Source of the DNA: Patiria pectinifera
Taxonomy: Eukaryota; Echinodermata; Asteroidea; Valvatida; Asterinidae
Reading direction: 5' to 3'
NCBI GenBank assembly: GCA_029964075.1
Contig: CM057144.1
Span: forward strand, 1,759,281 to 1,823,280
DNA length: 64,000 nt
Shown: in pieces, positions 1 through 9,055 of the stretch
Layout: each line of letters begins with the position of its first letter
How positions within the stretch are numbered: the first letter of the stretch is position 1
The notes under the pieces: generated by a model
What the model saw: only the letters and a program-made list of their open reading frames with translations
Database searches by the model: none
What the model was told of the DNA's origin: nothing
Made by a program: the position numbers and the translations under genes

Positions 1-35
1 TATGTTATACAAAGAAAATGTTGGTGCACAGTGGG

Positions 36-255
36 AATGCAGTGAATGGGTAATAGGAAGAAGGTCCAGTTTTAGAGACAGGAGGAAACCGGAGCACCTG
101 GAGAAAACCAACGAGAGTGAGTACGGAATGGAAAACAAATGGACTTAAAGTCCATGGACCAAGCCGGGGCTCGAAACAGGGACCTCATAGTGCAAGGGGT
201 CAAGTTTACAGTCTGGTGATTGCCCTTTTTATACTGCTGCCGCGTTGATATCCCC
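36..255 (-). repeat. SINE-like dispersed repeat remnant
   Basis: Read on the minus strand this contains a tRNA-like B-box (TTTCGAGCCCC) and then the CT-rich motif GGTGCTCCGGTTTCCTCC, which I recall as a widely dispersed repeat core in animal genomes. A related but more decayed copy lies near 41.03-41.19 kb, sharing the order 'agaga..ggaggaaa..gaaaacc'. It has no coding potential. The family name is unknown to me and the boundaries are approximate. Confidence 0.45.
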
Positions 256-579
256 TGGGGGTACCGAGCGCATGCCACCTATCTTGAAAATAGTTAATAG
301 GCCTACATGCGCATACAAGTCCCTGGTTTTCTAATTTGCATCTCCGGTGGGACGCTACAATTACCAAATTGAAATTAATTTGACTCCTCGTGGACCAAGC
401 TTTGCTATATAGTGATAACTTATTGGAAAGCTAAAAACAAGTACAATTCGATAAATTATATATTCAACTTTAAAATAATAGGGAATCTTTTTCAACTCGC
501 AATTTTCAAAAACATCGAAGCAGGTTTTAGAGTCATCGACCTTATAGGTTAAGTACCTCCACGCATGCACATTTTAATT

Positions 580-1437
580 TCACATACCCACCTGAATAAG
601 ATGCATGAAGCAGAACTGTACGAGATTGACATCAAGGAAGTCCCCAACAAATTCGCCCTCATCTATCATACCCTGAAAGAGACAAATCCAATAGTCGGTG
701 CATTCTCGTCGCAAAAATGACCACATGTATTCGATCCTTTGATTTGCTGTACTCGGTCCCTCCAGGTAGCTGTGACCTGTCTCTTCATCGTTTTCATCAT
801 CCATCTGTAGAAATGTCTGGATATGCTTCACATGGCCATTCTCAGTACCAAGATCACCCCGGACGAACCTTGGACATCCAGAAAGGGATTCTACAGCTTC
901 CATGTAGTAACCCCCAATCAGCTGTGGATCTGAAGAAGTGTTGTACGCATTCATCCAAACGATTCGTCGTGAGAAGCCGTCGACGCATCCGTTGATGCAG
1001 ATGCCATATCTCCTAAGTTTGTCATAGCTATCTATGTGCCAGATGAAGTTTGGACCTTTGGCATAGTACGAGCGACGCAGCAACCTTCGTTTTCTTCTTT
1101 GTGTGTTGCCTTCAGGATCAAGAATTTGAAGTATCATTCGCACATGTGCCTTTTTACATTGTAAGTTATGCAAGTGGCATTTCTCGGACATCCATCTGTA
1201 TCCATGAAGTTTACCAGAAATTTGGATTTGATCATGAATAAATTCGACAACATCTGTAATGTTGGAGTAATATTTTCTGCGGAACAGACCAAGTTTTCTT
1301 AGAATTCGTTTGAGGTGTCGTAGTGATAAAATAATGCCATGCTCCAGCGCCAATATCTGTACAATATCTTTGTACAGAAGGCCCATTTCAAAGTACAGCT
1401 TGATGGCTTCATCTCTCAGGTTGTTGACAGCATCCAT
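580..1437 (-). CDS. DDE integrase-core (rve-like) protein, central exon
   Basis: One open exon of up to 285 codons. The N-terminal ~90 residues look like a helical DNA-binding region. A retroviral-integrase-type fold follows, with all three acidic residues visible: Asp in WHIDSYDKL, Asp in VRGDLGTENG and Glu in NQRIEYMWSFL, so the triad appears intact. It resembles the integrase-core proteins that are multicopy in fish, cnidarians and other marine animals (Pfam rva_4-like, from memory). The ATG at 1437 sits 10 bases inside a good acceptor (TTTCAG, exon from 1447). A donor CAG|GTGGGT lies at 592/591, so the exon probably ends at 592 and the TGA at 580-582 is intronic. The C-terminal part is not visible in the remaining 580 bases. 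It could be a transposase-derived host gene or a recently dead transposon copy. Confidence 0.7.
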   Translation of the reverse strand: MDAVNNLRDEAIKLYFEMGLLYKDIVQILALEHGIILSLRHLKRILRKLGLFRRKYYSNITDVVEFIHDQIQISGKLHGYRWMSEKCHLHNLQCKKAHVRMILQILDPEGNTQRRKRRLLRRSYYAKGPNFIWHIDSYDKLRRYGICINGCVDGFSRRIVWMNAYNTSSDPQLIGGYYMEAVESLSGCPRFVRGDLGTENGHVKHIQTFLQMDDENDEETGHSYLEGPSTANQRIEYMWSFLRRECTDYWICLFQGMIDEGEFVGDFLDVNLVQFCFMHLIQVGM

Positions 1438-1716
1438 TGTCTGCAGCCTGAAAGGAGATTAATACGTATTTCATTACATGCATACACTCTAGACATCATG
1501 TCTGTTACCAATACACTGAGTGAGCTCAGTTTTAGACAAGACGGATTACCAGAACAACTTTAATAACGTGCCATGTTCAACCATGTACGATAAAGTAACA
1601 GAATGACACTCAATTCAATGCGATATAGGCCTAGGTCACGTACTACCTGTTTAGTCACTGAAAATGCTGTCTAGACTTTCCACGCCAAAGACTTTCCATT
1701 TCAAAGCAACCGGGAG

Positions 1717-2005
1717 ATTATGTCGTGCGCACGAGATATAAGTCGTGCGCACGAGATAAATTATGTCGTGCGCACGAGATATATGTCGTGCGCACGAGAT
1801 AAATTATGTCGTGCGCACGAGATATATGTCGTGCGCACGAGATAAATTATGTCGTGCGCACGAGATATATGTCGTGCGCACGAGATATATGTCGTGCGCA
1901 CGAGATAAATTATGTCATGCGCACGAGATATATGTCGTGCGCACGAGATAAATTATGTCGTGCGCACGAGATATATGTCGTGCGCACGAGATAAAAAAAA
2001 AAAAT
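1717..2005. repeat. Palindromic minisatellite, 13 copies, with poly-A end
   Basis: Thirteen copies of a ~20-23 bp unit built on the perfect 12-bp palindrome TCGTGCGCACGA, flanked by GAGATATAT or GAGATAAATTAT. The short and long spacers mostly alternate. Only one unit (near 1917) has a broken core (GTCATGCGCACGAG). The array ends in a run of 13 A. Open frames through it are by-products of the repeat. Confidence 0.93.
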
Positions 2006-2467
2006 TGGATGTCCCTTTAGGGGCTCCGTAAAGTCATGCAAGTTGCGCAATATAATATTTTACGTTGTGCAACATTTCAGTTTATGGCGCATTATTTTTA
2101 CAAAGGTTTCCGGTGATCGAAAACTCCAAACACAGGTTTGTTATTGTGTTTCTTTTAATTGCATTCTTCGTTCCTTCACATTGGCTTGCTCTGTATTTTA
2201 ATATAGAGAACACTGCCCTCTATAGACAGATGTGTATGACCTCACCGTACAAGGAAATAGATTTCAAGTTCGTGCCATGGTTTCCGCCCATCGAACATAT
2301 AGAAGCAAGGGTTTGTGATTTTGTACTGTTATCGCATTTTACCATTATTTATGAAGGTAAAATGGTAAATCTATGGTTCGACGAAGCCTGGTGTTAAATC
2401 TGATCCTTTTTAGAAATTAAACTCGTTGATATTTTAGCATTTTTTAGGGTGTTCATAACCACTCATT
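2006..2467. other. Noncoding stretch
   Basis: AT-rich, with one short open frame on the plus strand (2065-2397) that has no recognisable domain, no good splice sites and a composition like its surroundings. I see nothing supportable. Confidence 0.5.
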
Positions 2468-2474
2468 TGTTAAT

Positions 2475-2990
2475 ATAATAATTCCATCTAAATTATACTA
2501 GCTTGAGTAACTCCAGCCAGCCCGCAACAGCCGCAAAGAATGTTGCAACTTGACGCTACTTTCGAAACAGAAAAAAAGACCTTATTTTGTTTACTTATGT
2601 TGTACCTCAGAGAGTATACTCAGTTTCATGTGAGAATTGAAGGAATATAATATATGTGATAGTCAGATAGTTTAACTTAAATAAGAGAGATTTGTAGGCG
2701 AAAGTGCGGCCAACTTTGTGAATTTGTACATGTCATGCGTCGGTTGAGGGCTTCAACATGTAGTGACATGTGAAAATTCACTAAGTCATTGTAAGTTGGC
2801 CACACATTCGCCTACAAATCCCTCCAAAGACTTTATCAACATATTCCTTATTCTCACATGAAAGTGGGTACAACTAGGTAAGCAAAACAAAAAGTCTTTT
2901 TTTTCGGTTTCAAAAGTAGCGTCAGAATGCAATATTCTTTCCACACGCTGGAGTTACTCAAGCTAAATAAATTATTGAAACAAATTAACA
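2475..2990. mobile_element. Large imperfect foldback (hairpin) element
   Basis: Successive blocks recur in reverse complement about a centre near 2731. CTTGAGTAACTCCAGC at ~2502 pairs with the stretch at 2944-2963. TGACGCTACTTTCGAAAC at ~2551 pairs with 2905-2927. TTTCATGTGAGAAT at ~2623 pairs with ~2850. GATTTGTAGGCGAA at ~2689 pairs with 2805-2820. Arms are about 230-250 bp with small mismatches. It may be a MITE, a foldback transposon, or the source of a long hairpin RNA. Confidence 0.85.
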
Positions 2991-4193
2991 CGTTAGGCGG
3001 CATAGGCCAATATGGGCCAAACAAAGTCAATTGAAAGTTTATTAACACTATATGTGGCCAATTTACTGGACTAGGCCTACAATACCATTGTATACCTCCG
3101 TAAATCATAAATAAGTGCCACACTTGCCTTGGAATATATGTACCCGAAAATGTAGAACTTTTTCAATTTTTCATTAGTTGGTTGTAGTTTATTTACGCTT
3201 TAAAAGCACACTCACCCCTTTTAAATGTATACTTTTACTTATAGTGATAGAAAAGAAGTCAGGCCTTTCTCTGATGTTTATTTTTCATGTAATTTCCAGG
3301 TTCTTTTGCACACCTTTGCGTAGTAAATTCCAACATCGAAAACATCACACACGTGCTGTGTCGTTTCTGCTGTCAGTCACATAGACTTGAGTCAAGGCAC
3401 ACATGGTATTAGCTCGGACACGAAAAAAGACCATGCGAGTGCCGGAGGTCATTGGCTCCATGCGCCGCCACTCGCGGGGTTGCGTGGCATGGCCCACATT
3501 GGCCCCTGATAGATCTCCCAATGATTGTCATCACACATGTGGTAATCTTGGAGGGGGGGGGGGGCATTTTATTGAAAATACATCACATTGTGCCATGTTG
3601 TATCCAGAGCATGATGGGAATTATTTGAAATGAAAGGCCCCCAAGAGTTTGCAGAGATGGTTGTATCCGTGAGACGGTGCATGGACAAGGGCTGAAGGAT
3701 GTGGCAGGATTAATGCGGCCGAGGGGTGTAGGCCCCCACGTGTCGCAAATTCATGTAGGCCTACTTGTACTTTTTCCGCATTGTCAGCCACGGTCAGCCA
3801 CACAGCGATGCCTGATACATTTCCTGAAATGTAATGTACCCTAAATTTGAAATGTAAAGCCCGCTGGTTTTTTCACTGGATAATCCCTATGGAAACTATT
3901 TGCCTGATATTAGTTAATTAATTAAAAAGCAGAAGTATTCAAGTTTATTACTTCAGTGTTAAAGATGTAGGGTACATGTAGTGGTGCAGTTTTTTACTTT
4001 AAAGCATCATGTCAAATTTTTTTAGTGACTGTATGTGGCTCTGCAAAGAACTGGTTTAGTGTTATGTGTTGTTATAACATACGAATCACAATCCAATCAA
4101 CTAAATTGATTTAAAGAATTTACACCAAAGAGTCTCCTAGTGCCTTTGTACCTTTGCAATGATTTCTAATTACTCAAAATTTGTTTCCATCAG
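2991..4193. other. Noncoding stretch upstream of the NLR gene
   Basis: Contains a 12-G run near 3553 and AT-rich sequence. The NLR promoter should lie here or further upstream, but I found no TATA box with a following donor. The short open frames at 3178-3633 show no family features. Confidence 0.4.
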
Positions 4194-4311
4194 ATGGATG
4201 AACGAGAAGCAAGACAACCTACAACGAGTCAAGAAGATGCGACGACAACAGAAGAGCATCAAAGGATACAGGTGGATGTGGTAACGACGGACAGTCGGGG
4301 CGGGACAACAG
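4194..4311 (+). CDS. NLR exon 1 (start codon candidate)
   Basis: Acceptor TTTCCATCAG directly precedes ATG at 4194. The frame reads MDEREARQPTTSQEDA and ends at donor ACAG|GTATGC after one base of a codon (phase 1). It is polar and Thr/Gln/Glu-rich. Because the ATG sits exactly at the exon border, translation may start here after a noncoding exon, or more coding sequence may lie upstream. Confidence 0.6.
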
Positions 4312-7300
4312 GTATGCAATAACACTTGTTGTTTCAAAACCAGACAGTATAAAAGTATAGGCCAAATAAAATTTGAGTAGTTTCTCGTCTGAACTTTTAG
4401 AATAAACCAGGATGCGGGCATTTTTTCCCACTCTCTGCTCTTTTACTGATACTTTGTTTCCTAAGGACTGGAGCCATTGCCCTTTTTTAGCAGATTTTGA
4501 ACTACATAATCTACAAGACAAAGTATATTGCAAATGATACTGCAAATGTATGATCAGCGTTTTAGCCAGGATTTGAGAAAGTGGGAGTGAAACCAATAAA
4601 AGTGGGAAGCACACGACACGAGCGCGCAGCGCGAGGTCCCTTACGGCCGGGGTCCAGGCCCCGCTTAAGGGCCCTGGAAGCTCTGGTTACTTTAGATGCT
4701 CTCTCTGGTGGTTTCTGGTGCATTCCTGATACCTTTTTGCAAGACCAAGTGAGCTAATTTGGTTAGATTTTTTTCCTTTTTTTTAAAACAAATAATAACA
4801 GGTTTATTAAAAATACAGAAGGAAATAATGAAAAATAAACCCCATACAGTGCAAATGTATGAGTATCATCAAAAAGCAATACTTACAAATAAAGGGGGGG
4901 GGGAGTGAGAAAAGGAATTGGGCAGGAGGGGAACTGGTTCATTTGTTTACTTGGCCTAGTATCCAGAAAACAATTTTTCCCCATTTTTCAGACATGATAC
5001 CAGTTGCAGCTCTAAAGCTTGGAAGTGAGGCTGTTAGGTGAAACCAATCAGTAGGCCTAGTTTTACTGTGAGAGTTCGTCTATTGGAACTGTTCTTGCAT
5101 CGTGTGTTTTCCTTTTTGATCAGTTCCAGGCACAGTTCCGGTTGCAGTCGTCCAACAAATGCTGCAGCACATGCAACAGATATCGGGCTCTGGAAATGCT
5201 CCCACTGTCAACCCCACAGGTTACACCGTCACTATCAACACATCCAGAGGTAGATGAATACGTGTAACTGTACCAAACAATTAAGCATTAGGCCCATATG
5301 GTTAGTGGCTTAAAGGGAAGATACAACATTTGCAAACATCACAAAACGAAAGGATAAGATTGTCACAAAATACCATAATGGATTGTTAGGGAATGACAGT
5401 CTAAAGCTTCCTGCAAAATCGTGGCTCCTGGTGTGCTGACATTTTCAAGAAAAATTATATTTTTCCAACGCTGGTCGGCCGACCAGCGTTGGAGAAAACT
5501 GGCTTTTTTTCAAGAAGTGCTGGCAAGCTCTTTGGTGCAAAAACTGCAAAAACTCTTTGCAATTGATTACACACCTGTGAAGGGGTACAAGCCTGCTAGA
5601 CTGATTCTCTGACCTTACAATTCCCCAAAGTCTATAAATTCTCTGTTTCATCTTAAGTGGGGTCAGGGAACCAGACTACAAGAACATGAATGGTTTTCTT
5701 GGTTTTTCCAGCATCTACAAGCCCAAAACGTGAAACAAGTCATTTTAACAATATTTGCTATAACATCCTAATCCTCCAAATCCATTTATTTTTGAAAATT
5801 GAAGCAAAAGCAAATGTTGTACATTCCCTTTAAGTGGATATCCCCGTTTCCACAAGTAATTGATTGTGCTTCCCTTGTTTGATTTGATTGAAGACAATCC
5901 AGACCAATCCGGTAAGCCATCAGTTAACATAAATGTATCAGAGAAACCACCAAGTACATCACAGCAACCACCTGCTGACCAATCAGAGAATCCACCAAGT
6001 ACATCACAGCAGCCGCCTGCTGACCAATCAGAGAATCCACCAAGTTCACCACAGCATCCACCTGCTGACCAATCAGAGAATCCACAAAGTACACCACAGC
6101 AGCCGACCACACAACCAACGGCATCCCAAACACAAGGTAACTATCAAGAAGATTAAAGAAATAAATATGTGCCTGGCCGGTCCTGAACAAGTACATTTAA
6201 AACCGGCTAGGGGTCTGGTCGCCGATAATGGTCCGAGCCAATGAAGAGGGTCATTATCGGCAACCAGGCCCCTTGCCGGTTTGAAATGTACTTATGTAAC
6301 ACCAGCCAAGTACGTATTTATTCTCATTCGTAAAAACCTTTCAGTCCAAAAGTAAAAACAAGTTTTTACTAACAAATTTCCGATGATGTTGTTCATCAAT
6401 TTTACTTTGTCTACATAAACTACATCTCTTAAATTACAGTGGGTCTTGTAATAGATACACAACAAAATCTTGGTATGGAAGAAACCCTGATTCTTAAAAG
6501 ACAAATTCTCCTCATTAATCAATTTCATTTTCATTGCATTGTCTTAGAACACAGCTCGTCCAAAAAGGTCAAGTTTGACAGTCCGGGCCAAGATGCTGCC
6601 GACAGCTGCGAAAAGTCATTGAGGTCACTGTACATGACCACCGGCAGTTACGTTCAGTTGCTCCCATGGGTGGGTGATGACATGAAACACATCTTGGACA
6701 TCTTCACAAAGTTGCAGTTAAAAACTGGTAAGGGCGAAAATGAATTCATGTTGGCGTCCTATGAAGATATAATACTCCTTCTGTCGAGAGCGTATCACCT
6801 GAACCCAATAGCTGTTTTAACAGGGTTGGCGGGTAGTGGAAAAACCACACTCTTTGACAGAATAGCATACGATTGGGCAGTCGGTTCTAGTCGGGTACTG
6901 CAGAGGTACAAACTTGTCTTTAAGTTGAAAATGCACTCACTGGACCAGACCTCGGGTCATGTTACTGCGGTCTTTAACCAGCTCTTGGCCGAAGACACGT
7001 GTGTTGATAAAGGCCGCCTGGACACGTTTATCAAGCACAGTCCTATGAAAGTCCTCATCTTGCTAGACGGCTTTGACGAGTTCAAAACTACCTCCCTCTG
7101 TGAATCCACATTTGGTTCCGTACTGAATATCCTGAATCGAACGACATTGAGGGGTTGCACTGTACTTGTAAGCACCCGCCCCTCGCATTATGACCGACTG
7201 GTATCATGGGATCTGGTTCAGGAACCATTCACGCATGTCGAGGTCCTGGGTTTCAATAACAAAAGTGTCCCTGAGTATGTGAACAAGTTTTTCTCACATG

Positions 7301-8988
7301 AACCCGATAAGGCCAAGGGGCTAATTGATAGGATTAAATCCTCAGACCTTCTGTCTGGTATGGCTGAGAGTCCGTTGCTGCTTCTGGCGCTGTGTCTACT
7401 ATGGAGAGACGATGGCACTCTTGTAGAAACAGTGTCGAGCTTGTTTCATAAGGGAGTGGCATTCATCTTCAAAAGAAAAGAAGATGTGTCAGAAGAAGAA
7501 GTATCCAAAGTCTTGGTTGACATTGGCAAGGTTTCTTTGCAAGGTCTTCTTGCCCCAGGTCAGTTGTTGTCTTTTAAGCAAAGTGACTTTAAGGCGGGGG
7601 TGCTAGACATGGCCCTGAAGGCAGGCATTCTGACCAGACAGAGAGTCCTTGGAAAACCAGCGACTCACAACAGGGTTGAGTTTATCTATAATGAATTCTC
7701 TGCTGCTATGTACTGGCAAAGCTTGCTAGAAGAACATCGAGAGAAATTTCGCAAGATTCTGAATCAAGTTGTGTCAGAGGGGCCAAAGAAGTTTGAGTAT
7801 CTGCTGCGCTTTTGTTGTAGAGACAACGAGGCATGTACAAATGTGATTCTGAAGGCACTTCAGGGGAGTTGTCGAGAGAAGTGGTCATTGAAATCAGAGA
7901 TGGGTCGGTTGGCACTTCACTGTTTCTGTGAAGGCCAGTCCGAACGTTTACCTCCTGACGTACTCATACATTCATTCATTGCTGATCAAATTATCATCGA
8001 GGGGCTTGACAGCGATGGTCTGGAATCATTCACATACTTCCTGAAATGTCTCGCTGGCCAGCCGATTAAAAAAAAGAGTGGCAGTACTCACCTTGCTAAA
8101 GTAAACAAATTGGTTGTCCTCCAGTGTAACTTGACATGGTGTGCCATGAATTTAGCTCCTACCATGAGTTCGATGACAAATCTTCGCAGTGTTGGTTTGT
8201 ATGGGTGCTCGTTGACAGGTACACACATTGCAAAGATTGCTGAGTCGCTCAAGGATCTAGCGAAGTTAGTTGAATTGGATCTTTCTGGTAATGACCTGGG
8301 TGGTACAGCAGAATCGTGGTGCAAGCAGGTCAAGCAGCTGAAGGCTCTCACAAAGCTGGTTTTGGTTGGCTGCTCGTTGAATGGTCAGGACATCAAACAT
8401 GTTGTCGAGCCACTCAAGGATCGTCCAAAGAGAGCAGTACATGAATGGGATGATTCAGGTTATAACCTGGGTGGTGCAGGAGATTCATGGTGCATGGATG
8501 CAAAGCACTGGAGGACCCTCGCAAAGATGGGCTGGGGCGGTCGCTCACGCCATGGACGGGACATGAGACATGGTCCTGAGCCACCCAGGGATCTTCCAAA
8601 CTTAGTGCTAGTTGAACTGGATATTTCTAATAATAACCTAGGTGGTACAGCAGAATCATGGTGCAAGCAGGTGAAGCACTGGAAGGCCCTTAAAAAGCTT
8701 GGCTTGGGTGGTTGCTCACTAAACGGGGAGGACGTCAAACATGTTGCTGAGTCACTCAAGGACCAACGCAACTTGGTTGAATTGGATCTGTCTCGTAATG
8801 ACCTGGGTGGTACTGCGGAAACATGGTGCATGGAGGCAAAGCAGTTGAGGACCCTTGCAAAGCTGGGCTTGGGTGACTGCTCATTGAATGGACAGGACAT
8901 CAAACATGTTGCTGAGTCACTTGGGGATCTTCCCAACTTTGTTGAATTGGATCTCTCTAATAATAACCTGGGTGGTACAGCAGAATAG
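4194..8988 (+). CDS. NACHT-LRR receptor (NLR), four exons
   Basis: Likely an intracellular pattern-recognition or signalling NTPase of the expanded invertebrate NLR family. Proposed exons are 4194-4311, 5124-5249, 5894-6136 and 6548-8988. Introns are phase 1 throughout, giving about 975 residues. The N-terminus (~1-163) is Ser/Thr/Pro/Gln-rich with 15-residue repeats and no visible CARD, Death, DED or TIR domain. A pre-NACHT block (YVQLLPW..DIFTKLQL..SYEDI) is typical of animal NLRs. NACHT follows: P-loop GLAGSGKTTL at about residue 254, Walker B VLILLDGFDEF near 332, and STRPSHYD as the sensor-like motif. From about residue 680 come ribonuclease-inhibitor-type LRRs in double units of ~56-58 residues (LVELDLSxNxLGGTAESWC). 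The frame ends at TAG 8986-8988 inside an LRR, so the array looks truncated. Intact NACHT motifs argue for function; the broken LRR end argues for a shortened or decaying allele. Confidence 0.85.
4992..5024 (+). CDS. Possible 33-bp NLR microexon
   Basis: A strong acceptor (CCCCATTTTTCAG) precedes ACATGATACCAGTTGCAGC, and GGAA|GTGAGG is an adequate donor. At 33 bases it is phase 1-1 and would insert DMIPVAALKLG, reminiscent of TVPVAVV in the next exon. It could equally be a decayed exon or chance. Confidence 0.25.
5124..5249 (+). CDS. NLR exon 2
   Basis: Acceptor CCTTTTTGATCAG and donor AGAG|GTAGAT, 126 bases, phase 1-1. It encodes a hydrophobic/Gln stretch (VPVAVVQQMLQHMQQI) and then a Gly/Asn/Thr segment ending GYTVTINTSRG. 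The ending resembles SVNINVSE in exon 3 and TTSINVSQG in the relic at 11.3 kb. Confidence 0.65.
5465..5492. repeat. Perfect 28-bp palindrome in NLR intron
   Basis: Both 14-base halves match exactly as reverse complements, centred on GGTCGGCCGACC. Flanks are T-rich on the left and A-rich on the right, extending the dyad imperfectly. It could form a cruciform, or be a compact foldback or binding site. Confidence 0.9.
5894..6136 (+). CDS. NLR exon 3 with four 15-residue repeats
   Basis: Acceptor TTTGATTGAAG and donor ACAAG|GTAACT, 243 bases, phase 1-1. After SVNINVSEK it encodes about four copies of a unit like PPADQSENPPSTSQQ, a 45-bp coding minisatellite at roughly 5941-6110. The segment is Pro/Ser/Gln-rich and probably disordered, a length-variable linker between N-terminus and NACHT. 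The repeats keep frame and lack stops, which supports coding use. Confidence 0.7.
6161..6321. mobile_element. 161-bp near-palindrome in NLR intron
   Basis: Arms of about 75-80 bases meet around 6241 with a ~14-base loop. Left blocks ATAAATATGT, AAGTACATTT, AAACCGGC and GCCGATAATG each recur in reverse complement on the right up to ATTTAT at 6316-6321. A few substitutions show it is old. It is foldback/MITE-like and sits between exon 3 and the NACHT exon. Confidence 0.88.
6548..8988 (+). CDS. NLR exon 4: NACHT and LRRs
   Basis: The preferred acceptor is the pyrimidine-rich TTCATTGCATTGTCTTAG ending at 6547. An alternative (AAATTACAG ending at 6439) gives the same phase but adds 36 residues of intron-like sequence. 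The exon holds the pre-NACHT block, NACHT, a helical region (to about base 8080) and LRR units starting near 8263, 8437, 8610, 8773 and 8938. The unit at ~8415-8590 is strongly diverged. The final unit is cut by TAG, where sister units have TCG or TCA. Confidence 0.8.
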
Positions 8989-9055
8989 TTTTGTACATGG
9001 AGGTTGAGCAGCTTCTGCACCTTCAGAGGCTGAACCTCAGCAATGGTGATCTTTC
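8989..9055 (+). pseudogene. Frameshifted LRR remnant after the NLR stop
   Basis: Just past TAG, another frame reads MEVEQLLHLQRLNLSNGDL, a clear LRR continuation. Aligned with upstream units, the break is one nonsense substitution (TCG or TCA to TAG) plus a 2-base insertion (TGTACATGG against TGCATGG). Homology ends where the tandem repeats at 9.04 kb begin. Confidence 0.75.

Noticed and set aside
1763-1994. Open frames with repeated SCARDICRAHEI-like peptides
   Set aside because: Produced by the palindromic minisatellite; both strands and other frames behave the same.
1717-2005. CRISPR-like look of repeats with short spacers
   Set aside because: Animal genome; spacers are two fixed low-complexity words, not unique sequences.
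6440-6547. Upstream extension of the NLR NACHT exon to the acceptor at 6439
   Set aside because: Same phase, but the stretch is pyrimidine-rich and intron-like before the better acceptor at 6547; kept only as an alternative.
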